DNA of 9,225 nt from Actinomycetes bacterium (GTDB lineage Bacteria > Actinomycetota > Thermoleophilia > Solirubrobacterales > Solirubrobacteraceae). Position numbers and translations under genes: made by a program. Positions within the stretch are counted from its first letter, which is position 1. Each line of letters opens with the position of its first letter. A model generated the notes under the pieces. That model was not told the origin of the DNA and made no database searches. It saw only the letters and a program-made list of their open reading frames with translations. The stretch spans positions 1-9,225 of the forward strand of contig JAEYAL010000184.1 in NCBI GenBank assembly GCA_023404805.1, read 5' to 3'. This document shows positions 1 through 5,366 of the stretch, one piece after another.

Positions 1-34
1 GCGCTCGGCCTGCTCTAGCGCCTGGCGCCGATTG

Positions 35-53
35 CGCGGCGAGCCCCGCCGCG
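35..53. terminator. GC hairpin downstream of the flavin monooxygenase gene
   Basis: CGCGGCG and CGCCGCG form a perfect 7-bp stem around a 5-nt AGCCC loop. It lies 7 nt past the stop codon of the minus-strand monooxygenase gene. There is no clear U-tract, so it is a transcript-end hairpin by position rather than a classical intrinsic terminator. It could also serve a gene converging from the left, of which at most a few codons would be visible. Confidence 0.45.
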
Positions 54-59
54 GGTGGG

Positions 60-1112
60 TTACGCCGTCGACGCCGCGGGCGCCGGCGAACCGTCGCGGG
101 CCGCCAGGCCGAACGCCTCGGCGACCAGCTCGTAGGACCGCTTCCGCGCGTCGTGGTCGTGGGTGATAGTAACGACGATCACCACTCCCGCGCCGTAGTC
201 GCGGGCCAGCTGCTCGACCCCTTCCCGCACCTGCTGCGGGTCGCCGACGATCATGCGGCGGTCACGCGGGCGGGCATCCGGATCGTCGCCATCGGCGATC
301 AGCACGCGGCGCGCCTTCTCGGGAGACGGGAACGGGATGGGGCGCCCGCGGCGCAGCGACTTGAAGGCCACACGGTGGCTGAGGGCGAGATGCAGCGCTT
401 CCTCCTCGGTGTCGGCCGCGAGGATCCAGCCGGCGACTGCGATCTGCGCGGCGTCGAGCCGCTTGCCGGGCTGGAAGTGCTCGGCATAGGTGCGGGCGTT
501 CGCCGCTCCGCCGGGGTTGATGAAGTCCGCGAACGCGTAGGGCAGGCCGAGGTCGGCGGCCCAGTACGCCGACTGCGGCGAGCTGCCGAGCAGCCACGGC
601 TCGGGCGATTCCGGCAGGCCCGGCAGGCTGCTGGCGAGCCGGGCGAAGGAGTGCCCGGCCGGGAGCTTGTCCTCGAGGTACCAGAGCAGCTCCTCGAGCT
701 GGTCCGGGAAGTCGTCGGCGATGTGCTGGTTCGTACGGTCGCGCTGAAGCGCGTACGCCGTCAGCGGGTCGGTCCCCGAGGCGCGGCCGAGCCCGAGGTC
801 GATGCGTCCGGGAAAGAGCCCCGCAAGCAGGCTGAACTGCTCGGCGACCTTGAGCGGGCTGTAGTGGGGCAGCATCACGCCGCCGCTGCCGACCCGCAGC
901 TGCGGCCCGGTGACCGACGCGATCGCGGGGATCAGCGACTCGGGCGCGGGCCCCGCGAGCGACAGCCCGCCGTGGTGCTCGGACACCCAATACCGGTGAT
1001 AGCCGAGCCGGTCGGCGTGGCGGGCGAGGTCGAGCGTGTTCTGCAGGGCCTGCGAACCCGTGCCCCCTTCGGGGATCGGAGTCTGATCGAGGACGCTGAG
1101 CAGAGGGGCCAT
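60..1112 (-). CDS. LLM-class flavin-dependent oxidoreductase (MsnO8-like luciferase-family monooxygenase)
   Basis: The 350-aa product is a bacterial-luciferase-like monooxygenase, expected to use reduced flavin and O2 in the cytosol on an unknown small substrate. Seen: the N-terminal LSVLDQTPIPEG (residues 5-16), RYWVSEHH (40-47), RVGSGGVMLPHYSPLKVAEQ (73-92) and the strand/helix stretch PGRIDLGLGRASG (101-113). These are the signature blocks of the MsnO8/YhbW-type subgroup of the LLM TIM-barrel family. The C-terminus (IVGDPQQVREGV, then a final helix) is the usual end of the barrel. Length matches the family norm of about 330-350 aa. The ATG start is preceded by GGAG 5 nt upstream and by a TAGCGT box 8 nt upstream, so either SD-led or leaderless initiation is possible. 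It lies 68 nt downstream of the SRPBCC gene on the same strand, but two hairpins and its own promoter-like box suggest separate transcription. Family assignment is firm; substrate is unknown. Confidence 0.93.
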   Translation of the reverse strand: MAPLLSVLDQTPIPEGGTGSQALQNTLDLARHADRLGYHRYWVSEHHGGLSLAGPAPESLIPAIASVTGPQLRVGSGGVMLPHYSPLKVAEQFSLLAGLFPGRIDLGLGRASGTDPLTAYALQRDRTNQHIADDFPDQLEELLWYLEDKLPAGHSFARLASSLPGLPESPEPWLLGSSPQSAYWAADLGLPYAFADFINPGGAANARTYAEHFQPGKRLDAAQIAVAGWILAADTEEEALHLALSHRVAFKSLRRGRPIPFPSPEKARRVLIADGDDPDARPRDRRMIVGDPQQVREGVEQLARDYGAGVVIVVTITHDHDARKRSYELVAEAFGLAARDGSPAPAASTA

Positions 1113-1120
1113 CCCACTCC

Positions 1121-1126
1121 ACGCTA
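1121..1126 (-). promoter_or_regulatory. -10 box TAGCGT for the flavin monooxygenase gene
   Basis: TAGCGT (minus strand) fits the actinobacterial -10 core TANNNT and ends 8 nt before the ATG at 1112. RNA starting at or next to the ATG would be leaderless. A GGAG lies in the gap, so a short led transcript is also possible. The same arrangement recurs at several other genes in this window. Confidence 0.5.
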
Positions 1127-1134
1127 GTGGCCGC

Positions 1135-1153
1135 TGCTATCGATCCGATAGCA
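1135..1153. promoter_or_regulatory. 19-nt perfect palindrome over the monooxygenase promoter (operator-like)
   Basis: TGCTATCG-ATC-CGATAGCA is a perfect 8-bp inverted repeat with a 3-nt centre, and is AT-richer than its surroundings. On the minus strand it starts 8 nt upstream of the TAGCGT box and covers where the -35 element should lie, about 17 nt away. That is a classic repressor-operator position. Alternatively it is the second of two tandem hairpins ending the SRPBCC transcript, although no U-tract follows. No regulator gene is adjacent, so the binding factor is unknown. Confidence 0.5.
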
Positions 1154-1154
1154 C

Positions 1155-1176
1155 CAGGCCGGGCCGGGCCGGCCTG
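1155..1176 (-). terminator. Hairpin just after the SRPBCC gene stop codon
   Basis: CAGGCCGG and CCGGCCTG form a perfect 8-bp stem with a 6-nt loop, beginning 4 nt past the stop codon of the minus-strand SRPBCC gene. It lacks a T-tract, as is common for transcript-end hairpins in high-GC actinobacteria. The 1135-1153 palindrome follows directly. Confidence 0.5.
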
Positions 1177-1180
1177 CTCC

Positions 1181-1657
1181 CTACGCCGCCGGCTGCTGCT
1201 CGGCCAAGGGCGCCGCGGCGGCGAGGACCTGCGTGGCGTAGCGGCGCCACAGCGGCGCGAGGGCCAGCAGCGGGAGGCGGCGGCCCGGCTTCGGGAAGAA
1301 CGCGTACGTCCAGTCGATCACGCAGCCGCCGCCGTCCGGCTCGAAGAGGAACCGGCCCTCGATGTGGTCGACGAGCAGCCGCAGCGGACCGTTGTCGGGC
1401 GCGACGCGGTACTCGCAGCGGCCTGGCCGCTCGACGCGTGTGAGCTCCTCGCTCATGGTTCCGCCGCCCTTCAGCAGCACGGTGCGCGTGTCGCCTGCGG
1501 TCGCCCAGTCGCCGACCTGGTCGCGGACGCCCGTCACCGCTGGCAGCGGCCCGTAGCCGCGGAAGATCGTCTCGAGCGCGACGGGGATGACCGCGCCGAA
1601 CGCCTGCGCTGGGCTGGCCTGCGCAGACTGGCGGACGGTCACGCTCACAGGTGCCAT
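1181..1657 (-). CDS. SRPBCC-family protein (polyketide cyclase/dehydrase-like)
   Basis: The 158-aa product looks like a START/SRPBCC helix-grip protein, a fold that binds hydrophobic ligands in a deep cavity. Seen: an N-terminal strand (VSVTVRQSAQASPAQAFGAV), the VGDWATAGDTRTVLLKGGG block, SEELTRVERPGRCEYRV (strand), RFLFEPDGGGCVIDWTYAFFPK (paired strands) and a long C-terminal helix ending in LAEQQPAA. Length is typical. The open frame continues upstream to 2308, but that part is antisense to the aminotransferase gene and has no homology-like character. The ATG at 1657 is chosen because homology begins there and a TACGCT box sits 6 nt upstream. It is divergent from the aminotransferase gene. 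No catalytic residues can be named and the ligand is unknown. Confidence 0.8.
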   Translation of the reverse strand: MAPVSVTVRQSAQASPAQAFGAVIPVALETIFRGYGPLPAVTGVRDQVGDWATAGDTRTVLLKGGGTMSEELTRVERPGRCEYRVAPDNGPLRLLVDHIEGRFLFEPDGGGCVIDWTYAFFPKPGRRLPLLALAPLWRRYATQVLAAAAPLAEQQPAA

Positions 1658-1663
1658 GCCGCC

Positions 1664-1669
1664 AGCGTA
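1664..1669 (-). promoter_or_regulatory. -10 box TACGCT for the SRPBCC gene (leaderless-type)
   Basis: TACGCT on the minus strand matches TANNNT and ends 6 nt before the ATG at 1657, so transcription would start at about the A of the ATG. No Shine-Dalgarno sequence is present. No good -35 is visible at 16-18 nt upstream. The box supports the short start over the longer open frame. Confidence 0.45.
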
Positions 1670-1829
1670 GACCGTCCGCGCGGGCGCGCGGGCCGGTTGC
1701 GGGCCCCAGATCCCGTGGGGCGTCGCGACCGCCGCCGGAGTTCCCGCCAGCCGAGGTGTCACCGGTCGCGGCTGGTCACTTGGCAGACCGCTGATCCACG
1801 GCGCGCGCGCGAGCGGCAAGAATCGGCAG
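1670..1829. promoter_or_regulatory. Divergent intergenic region with two dyads
   Basis: This region separates the SRPBCC gene (minus) and the aminotransferase gene (plus) and must hold both promoters. Two inverted repeats are visible: GCCCCA-N7-TGGGGC at 1703-1721 and CCAGCCG-N15-CGGCTGG at 1747-1775. Either could be an operator or a chance GC dyad. AAGAAT at 1818-1823 ends 6 nt before the aminotransferase ATG and is a poor TANNNT variant (first base A). TTGGCA at 1780-1785 resembles a -35 but has no -10 at the right distance. Confidence 0.3.
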
Positions 1830-3203
1830 ATGACGACTCCCCCAGCGTCGCTGATCGACCGCGACCGCTTGCAGGGACTCATGGACCGTGAGCTCGGCGC
1901 CTTCACCGACGCCCGGCCGAAGTCGGCGGCGGCGTGGGAGCGCACGAAGCGCAGCTGGCTGGGCGGCGTCCCGATGCCGTGGATGATGCGCTGGGCTGGA
2001 TCGTTCCCGCCCGTGATGGAGCGGGCCGAGGGCAGCCGCGTGTGGGATGTCGACGGCCACGAGTACGTCGACCTCTGCCTTGGCGACACCGGCGCCATGA
2101 GCGGCCACGCTCCCCCAGCGCTGGTCGCTGCGGCCAGCGCGCAACTGGGCCGGGGGATCACGACCATGCTGCCGTCGGCCGACGCGGCGTGGGTCGGCGA
2201 GGAGCTCTCGCGGCGGTTCGGGCTCGAGCGCTGGATGCTGACGCTGACCGCCACCGACGCCAACCGCGCGGCACTGCGGATCTGCCGGGGCGTGACGGGC
2301 CGCAGCAAGGTCGTGATCGTGAGCTACAGCTACCACGGCTCCGTCGACGAGACCTTCGCCGTGCGGGACGCCGCTACCGGGCTCACCGCAGCGCGCGAGG
2401 GCAACGTCGGGCCACCGGTGCCGGTCTCCGAGACGACGGTCGCGGTCGAGTTCAACGACATCGCCATGCTCGACGCCGCGCTGAACACCGGCGACATCGC
2501 CTGCGTCCTGCTCGAGCCGGCGATGACGAACATGGGGATCGTCCTCCCGGACGAGGGCTACCACGCCGCGGTGCGCCGGCTGACGCGCCTGCACGAGGTG
2601 CCGCTCATCATCGACGAGACGCACACGATGTCGGCCGGGCCGTCCGGCTGCACGGGCGCGTGGGGCCTGATGCCGGACGTCGTCGTCGTCGGCAAGGCGA
2701 TCGGCGGCGGGATCCCCAGCGGCGCGCTCGGCCTCTCCGCCGCGCTGGCGCAGCAGGCGCTGTCGCATGCCGATCACGACTACGAGGACACGGGCGGCGT
2801 CGGCGGAACGCTGGCCGGCAACGCGCTCACCCTCGCAGCGATGCGGGCCGCGCTCACCGAGCTGCTCACGCCTGAGTCGTACGCGCACACGGTGCCGCTG
2901 GCCGCCCGGTTCTGTGCTGGCTTCGAGGAGGTCGTCACTGAGGCTGGCCTGCCGTGGAGCGTCGTCCAGCTTGGCTGCCGGGCCGAGTACTGCTTCCTCC
3001 CGTCGATGCCACGCAACGGCACGCAGGCCCACGCCGCCAGCGACCACGAGCTCGAGCGCTACCTGCACCTCCACGCGCTCAACCGCGGGGTGATGCTGAC
3101 GCCGTTCCACAACATGGCGCTGTTCGCCCCGACCACGACCGAGGCCGATGTCGACCGCCACACTGCCGTGTTCCGCGAGGCGCTCACCGACCTGCTCGGC
3201 TGA
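1830..3203 (+). CDS. Class III PLP-dependent aminotransferase (glutamate-1-semialdehyde aminomutase-like)
   Basis: The 457-aa product is a fold-type I PLP enzyme of aminotransferase class III, expected to move an amino group between an amine or amino acid and a keto acid or aldehyde in the cytosol. Seen: the N-terminal VWDVDGHEYVDLCLG (71-85), the PLP-stacking region SYSYHG (165-170), LIIDETHT with Asp262 that would hold the pyridine nitrogen, and VVVVGKAIGGGIPSGALG with Lys289 as the Schiff-base lysine. The phosphate-side segment usually reading SGTEA is TATDAN here (140-145), so this is not a canonical HemL. The C-terminal HALNRGVMLTPFHNMALFAP resembles the GSAM/beta-amino-acid aminotransferase branch. 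Length is normal. No haem-synthesis genes are nearby. The ATG at 1830 has no good SD. Fold and chemistry are secure; substrate is unknown. Confidence 0.92.
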   Translation: MTTPPASLIDRDRLQGLMDRELGAFTDARPKSAAAWERTKRSWLGGVPMPWMMRWAGSFPPVMERAEGSRVWDVDGHEYVDLCLGDTGAMSGHAPPALVAAASAQLGRGITTMLPSADAAWVGEELSRRFGLERWMLTLTATDANRAALRICRGVTGRSKVVIVSYSYHGSVDETFAVRDAATGLTAAREGNVGPPVPVSETTVAVEFNDIAMLDAALNTGDIACVLLEPAMTNMGIVLPDEGYHAAVRRLTRLHEVPLIIDETHTMSAGPSGCTGAWGLMPDVVVVGKAIGGGIPSGALGLSAALAQQALSHADHDYEDTGGVGGTLAGNALTLAAMRAALTELLTPESYAHTVPLAARFCAGFEEVVTEAGLPWSVVQLGCRAEYCFLPSMPRNGTQAHAASDHELERYLHLHALNRGVMLTPFHNMALFAPTTTEADVDRHTAVFREALTDLLG

Positions 3204-3218
3204 CCGGACGGCCGGTGG

Positions 3219-3230
3219 GGGCGGCCGCCC
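3219..3230 (+). terminator. Palindrome GGGCGGCCGCCC after the aminotransferase gene
   Basis: A perfect 12-nt palindrome begins 15 nt past the aminotransferase stop. It can fold only as a short 4-bp stem with a 4-nt loop on one strand and has no U-tract. It may mark the transcript end, but could equally be compositional. It lies directly upstream of the promoter-like box of the next gene. Confidence 0.2.
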
Positions 3231-3240
3231 AGCCACGGGC

Positions 3241-3246
3241 TAGGCT
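3241..3246 (+). promoter_or_regulatory. -10 box TAGGCT for the small CxCxxC protein gene (leaderless-type)
   Basis: TAGGCT matches TANNNT and ends exactly 7 nt before the ATG at 3254, the spacing expected if the A of the ATG is the transcription start. There is no Shine-Dalgarno sequence in the 7-nt gap (GAAGCGC). It supports the short gene start against the longer open frame that runs back into the aminotransferase gene. Confidence 0.5.
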
Positions 3247-3253
3247 GAAGCGC

Positions 3254-3469
3254 ATGGCTGCCAACCACCAGACCGGAAGCGTCGACCCGTGCGCCTGCGG
3301 CGTCTGCGGCACCGAGGTGCCGCCACTGGTCGGCTCGATCCTGACGGGCGTCGGACTCACCCTCGACGCCGCCGCCGACCGCTTCGAGCACGGCGACGCG
3401 CTGCCCACGCTCACCGACGTGCAGCGGCGCCTGGTCGAAGCGCACGCCGAGGCCAGGCTGCTGCGCTAG
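3254..3469 (+). CDS. Small hypothetical protein with N-terminal CxCxxC cluster
   Basis: The 71-aa product is not a family I recognise. It starts MAANHQTGSVDPCACGVCGT, placing Cys13, Cys15 and Cys18 in a CxCxxC cluster. The rest looks helical: a glycine-containing segment (GSILTGVGLTLDAAADRFEHG), then LTDVQRRLVEAHAEARLL. Three close cysteines could bind zinc or another metal, or be redox-active; a fourth ligand might be Asp11 or His5, or come from a partner. No signal peptide or TM segment is seen, so it is probably cytosolic. The ATG at 3254 is chosen because a TAGGCT box lies 7 nt upstream and the frame before it overlaps the aminotransferase gene. It lies 50 nt after that gene and 54 nt before the next. 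It might instead be a spurious ORF, but the motif-plus-promoter pairing argues that it is real. Confidence 0.7.
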   Translation: MAANHQTGSVDPCACGVCGTEVPPLVGSILTGVGLTLDAAADRFEHGDALPTLTDVQRRLVEAHAEARLLR

Positions 3470-3523
3470 CCGCGGCTGGAGCGCGCTGCTTCAAATGCCC
3501 TCCGCGCGACCGACCTCCAAGCC

Positions 3524-4066
3524 GTGAGCGTTACCGTCGCGCCCTATCTGGAGACCGAGTCGTTCCCGCGCGGGCGGCGGCTCCTGCTCGTCCCCGTGGC
3601 CTGCATCCTGTTGGTCGGGCCGTACGGCGCGCTGCTCGGCAAGACGCCCGACGGGGTCGTCGCGTGGCTCGTGACGGGGCTGGCGGTCGCCGCGGGCGCG
3701 CTGCTGCTCGGCATCGGGATCGCGCAGCCGCGGCGCCGGTTCACTGCCGACGCCGAGACCCAGACGCTGGAGATCGCCCAGACCGCAGATCTGCCCCGGA
3801 TCGGCCTGCTGCGCGTGACGCGTCCGTTCTCAGCGGTGGCGGAGACGGGCATCGAGGAGGTCGGCACGAAGCGGCGGCCCGATCACGGGTTTCGCCCGGT
3901 GCTGACGCTGGCTTCGGGCGAGCGGATCGTGCTGCGCCGCCAGGAGTCTGAGGGGCAGGCCCAGAACGTGATCGACCATCTCGTGCGGCTCGGGCTGCCC
4001 GGGACGTCGCGGGCAGCGCTGCGCGACGCGGAGCTTGACGCTCCGCCGCCGACGACCTGGCTCTAG
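3524..4066 (+). CDS. Two-TM membrane protein with probable PH-like cytosolic domain
   Basis: The 180-aa product begins with a short N-terminal tail, then two hydrophobic segments (about 20-38 and 44-67) forming a membrane hairpin. A basic QPRRRF stop follows, then a roughly 90-residue soluble part. The soluble part alternates short strands (RRFTADAETQTLEI, LLRVTRPFSAVAET, FRPVLTLASGERIVL) and ends in an amphipathic helix (GQAQNVIDHLVRLGL). That strand-strand-helix order is like bacterial PH-like domain membrane proteins; this is an inference from pattern, not a firm family match. Function is unknown. The GTG at 3524 is the only plausible start in frame near the TM hairpin; it has neither a good SD nor a TANNNT box, so the start is uncertain. 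It may be co-transcribed with the 71-aa gene 54 nt upstream. It converges on the PGPGW-like gene. Confidence 0.75.
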   Translation: MSVTVAPYLETESFPRGRRLLLVPVACILLVGPYGALLGKTPDGVVAWLVTGLAVAAGALLLGIGIAQPRRRFTADAETQTLEIAQTADLPRIGLLRVTRPFSAVAETGIEEVGTKRRPDHGFRPVLTLASGERIVLRRQESEGQAQNVIDHLVRLGLPGTSRAALRDAELDAPPPTTWL

Positions 4067-4084
4067 GCCGCCGCGAGCGGCGGC
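4067..4084. terminator. Hairpin between convergent genes
   Basis: GCCGCCG and CGGCGGC form a 7-bp stem around a CGAG tetraloop, immediately after the TAG of the plus-strand membrane protein gene. The converging minus-strand gene ends at 4117, so the hairpin could act for either strand. No U-tract is present on either side. Confidence 0.45.
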
Positions 4085-4116
4085 GGCGAGGCGGGCCGGC
4101 GCGCCTGCCGACCGGG

Positions 4117-4548
4117 CTAGACGGGCAGGTAGGGGATGTCCCAGTAGATCGCTGCTGCTGCGGCGGCGCCCGCGGCGAGCACGCCCGCGACGATCGCGAG
4201 GATCCGCTGGGTCTTCGTGGTCTCAGCCGCCTTTTGCTTGGCGGCGTCGGCCTGGTCGAGCGCGCGGTCGAGCAGGCGCTCGGCGGATGCGAACTCCAGC
4301 GCGAGGAGCGTGAGGCCGATCGGGATCACGACGAACGCCGGACCGGGCAGCAGCAGCATCGCGATGCCCGCGAGGATCACCGTGAAGGAGGCGAGCAGGT
4401 AGACGCCGCGGACGATCGGGTTGCGCTGCTTGTGGCGGGCCCGCCGCTCGCGCAGTTCGGCGATCAGCGGGCGGACGGGCTTCTCACCCGGGGCAGGTGC
4501 ATCAGCGGTCTTGGTCGACGGGTCGACGGACGGCTCGGGCGCACTCAT
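4117..4548 (-). CDS. PGPGW-like transmembrane protein
   Basis: The 143-aa product is a small membrane protein. It has a Pro/Ala-rich disordered N-terminus (1-25), a basic stretch (ELRERRARHKQRN, 31-43), a TM segment (about 48-67), the LPGPAFVVIPIGLTLLALEF block (67-86) that matches the PGPGW family core, an amphipathic Ala/Lys/Gln helix (about 89-112) and a last TM segment (116-135). In the family the motif usually reads PGPGW; here it is PGPAF, a mild divergence. Family function is not established; members are widespread in actinobacteria. The ATG start is supported by a TAGCCT box 7 nt upstream. The N-out/N-in topology cannot be fixed from sequence alone, although the basic residues before TM1 suggest a cytosolic N-terminus. 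Confidence 0.85.
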   Translation of the reverse strand: MSAPEPSVDPSTKTADAPAPGEKPVRPLIAELRERRARHKQRNPIVRGVYLLASFTVILAGIAMLLLPGPAFVVIPIGLTLLALEFASAERLLDRALDQADAAKQKAAETTKTQRILAIVAGVLAAGAAAAAAIYWDIPYLPV

Positions 4549-4555
4549 GACCGGC

Positions 4556-4561
4556 AGGCTA
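4556..4561 (-). promoter_or_regulatory. -10 box TAGCCT for the PGPGW-like gene (leaderless-type)
   Basis: TAGCCT on the minus strand matches TANNNT and ends 7 nt before the ATG at 4548. The gap (GCCGGTC) has no Shine-Dalgarno sequence. No clear -35 is seen 16-18 nt further upstream. Confidence 0.5.
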
Positions 4562-4626
4562 CCCGCCGCGGGACGCTGACGTAGGCGGTTGGTCGAGCGC
4601 TTGCGGCGTGTGGACCGCAGCGGCAG

Positions 4627-5271
4627 CTAGCGGTTCTCGGTCGACGGGGCCGTCGCCACAGGCGCCGCGGGCGCGGTGACCTTGATGCGCGTCTCGGCGG
4701 TCGCCCACGGGTCGCCCGGCGTGAGGATCTTGACGCCGAGGGTGCTGTTGATCAGCTTGGCGATGTTCGGGTCGATCGCCAGGCGGTACTTGACGATCGT
4801 CGCCGTGGCGGTCTTCTGCACCGAGGTGACGGTGACCGTCGACATCGGCATCGTGAACGGCATCGCCATGCCGTTGATCACGGGCGTGGCGTCGATGACG
4901 CCGGAGACCGGGGTCTTCGCGGTCGTCTTGATCACGAAGTTGCTGAAGCCGAAGCGCAGCGCGCCGACCTTGAGCTCAAAGCCGCCCTGGTGCTTGAGCG
5001 TGCCGACGAACTTGTCGGTCATCTTGGTGGCGTTGACCACCGGGTAGTAGAGACCCGCCGTACCGCCCTTGGCCGCGCCCTTCGGCGTGACCTTGACCTT
5101 CGCGACGCCGAGCGCCGTGGTGATCAGCGGATTGACGTTGATGACCGTCTCGTTCGGCGCGGGCACCGCGGCGGCCGGGCTGGCGCCCAGCGAGAACACC
5201 ACGGCGACGGCTGCGAGGAACGTGACAGCGATGCGCGCGGCGGCGCTGTGCGTACGGGACAGAGAGAGCAC
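4627..5271 (-). CDS. Exported HtaA-like protein
   Basis: The 214-aa product has a clear Sec signal peptide: Arg6 and Arg13, a hydrophobic core (IAVTFLAAVAVVFSLGA, 14-30) and a probable cleavage after SPAAA (35). The mature part is beta-rich. LYYPVVN, GTLKHQGGFELKVGALRFGF and NFVIKT, followed by DPNIAKLINSTLGVKILTPG, resemble the HtaA domain seen in actinobacterial envelope haem-binding and surface proteins. This is a pattern-level match. It lacks an obvious C-terminal anchor and ends in a low-complexity Ala/Pro/Thr tail, so it is probably secreted. The frame extends to a GTG at 5298, but the GTG at 5271 is preferred: TAAGCT ends exactly 7 nt before it, and the shorter form starts right at the signal peptide. 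No haem-transporter genes are adjacent, so a haem role is speculative. Confidence 0.8.
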   Translation of the reverse strand: MLSLSRTHSAAARIAVTFLAAVAVVFSLGASPAAAVPAPNETVINVNPLITTALGVAKVKVTPKGAAKGGTAGLYYPVVNATKMTDKFVGTLKHQGGFELKVGALRFGFSNFVIKTTAKTPVSGVIDATPVINGMAMPFTMPMSTVTVTSVQKTATATIVKYRLAIDPNIAKLINSTLGVKILTPGDPWATAETRIKVTAPAAPVATAPSTENR

Positions 5272-5278
5272 GGAGCGG

Positions 5279-5284
5279 AGCTTA
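5279..5284 (-). promoter_or_regulatory. -10 box TAAGCT for the exported HtaA-like gene (leaderless-type)
   Basis: TAAGCT on the minus strand matches TANNNT and ends 7 nt before the GTG at 5271. It lies inside the longer possible reading frame (GTG at 5298), so it helps decide the start. TTGGTA further upstream (5306-5311) resembles a -35, but the 21-nt spacing is too long. Confidence 0.45.
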
Positions 5285-5320
5285 CCGACCGACGTCACAC
5301 TTCTCTACCAACTGGCATAA

Positions 5321-5347
5321 CGGGCGCCGATCACATACCGGCGCCCG
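5321..5347 (-). terminator. 9-bp hairpin downstream of the acyl-CoA dehydrogenase gene
   Basis: CGGGCGCCG and CGGCGCCCG form a perfect 9-bp stem with a 9-nt A/T-rich loop, 19 nt after the acyl-CoA dehydrogenase stop codon (minus strand). It is followed on that strand by TTATGCC, only a weak T-tract. Its position before the next minus-strand gene fits a transcript end that insulates the exported protein gene. Confidence 0.6.
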
Positions 5348-5366
5348 CCAATGCCAACGTCGGGAG

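Noticed and set aside
1..18. Possible C-terminal tail of a plus-strand gene (ALGLL then TAG)
   Set aside because: Only five codons are visible and other frames are also open; this cannot be supported as a gene.
153..1127. 324-codon plus-strand open frame opposite the flavin monooxygenase
   Set aside because: Antisense shadow of a gene with strong LLM family signatures.
1658..2308. N-terminal extension of the SRPBCC frame
   Set aside because: The extra ~217 residues are antisense to the aminotransferase and lack domain character; the ATG at 1657 has its own -10-like box.
1776..3236. 486-codon minus-strand open frame across the aminotransferase gene
   Set aside because: It is the antisense shadow of a well-supported plus-strand enzyme; the translation is Arg/His/Val-rich low-complexity with no motif.
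4602..4619. TGCGG-N8-CCGCA dyad after the exported protein gene as a terminator
   Set aside because: Only 5 bp, no U-tract, and such short GC dyads are frequent by chance here.
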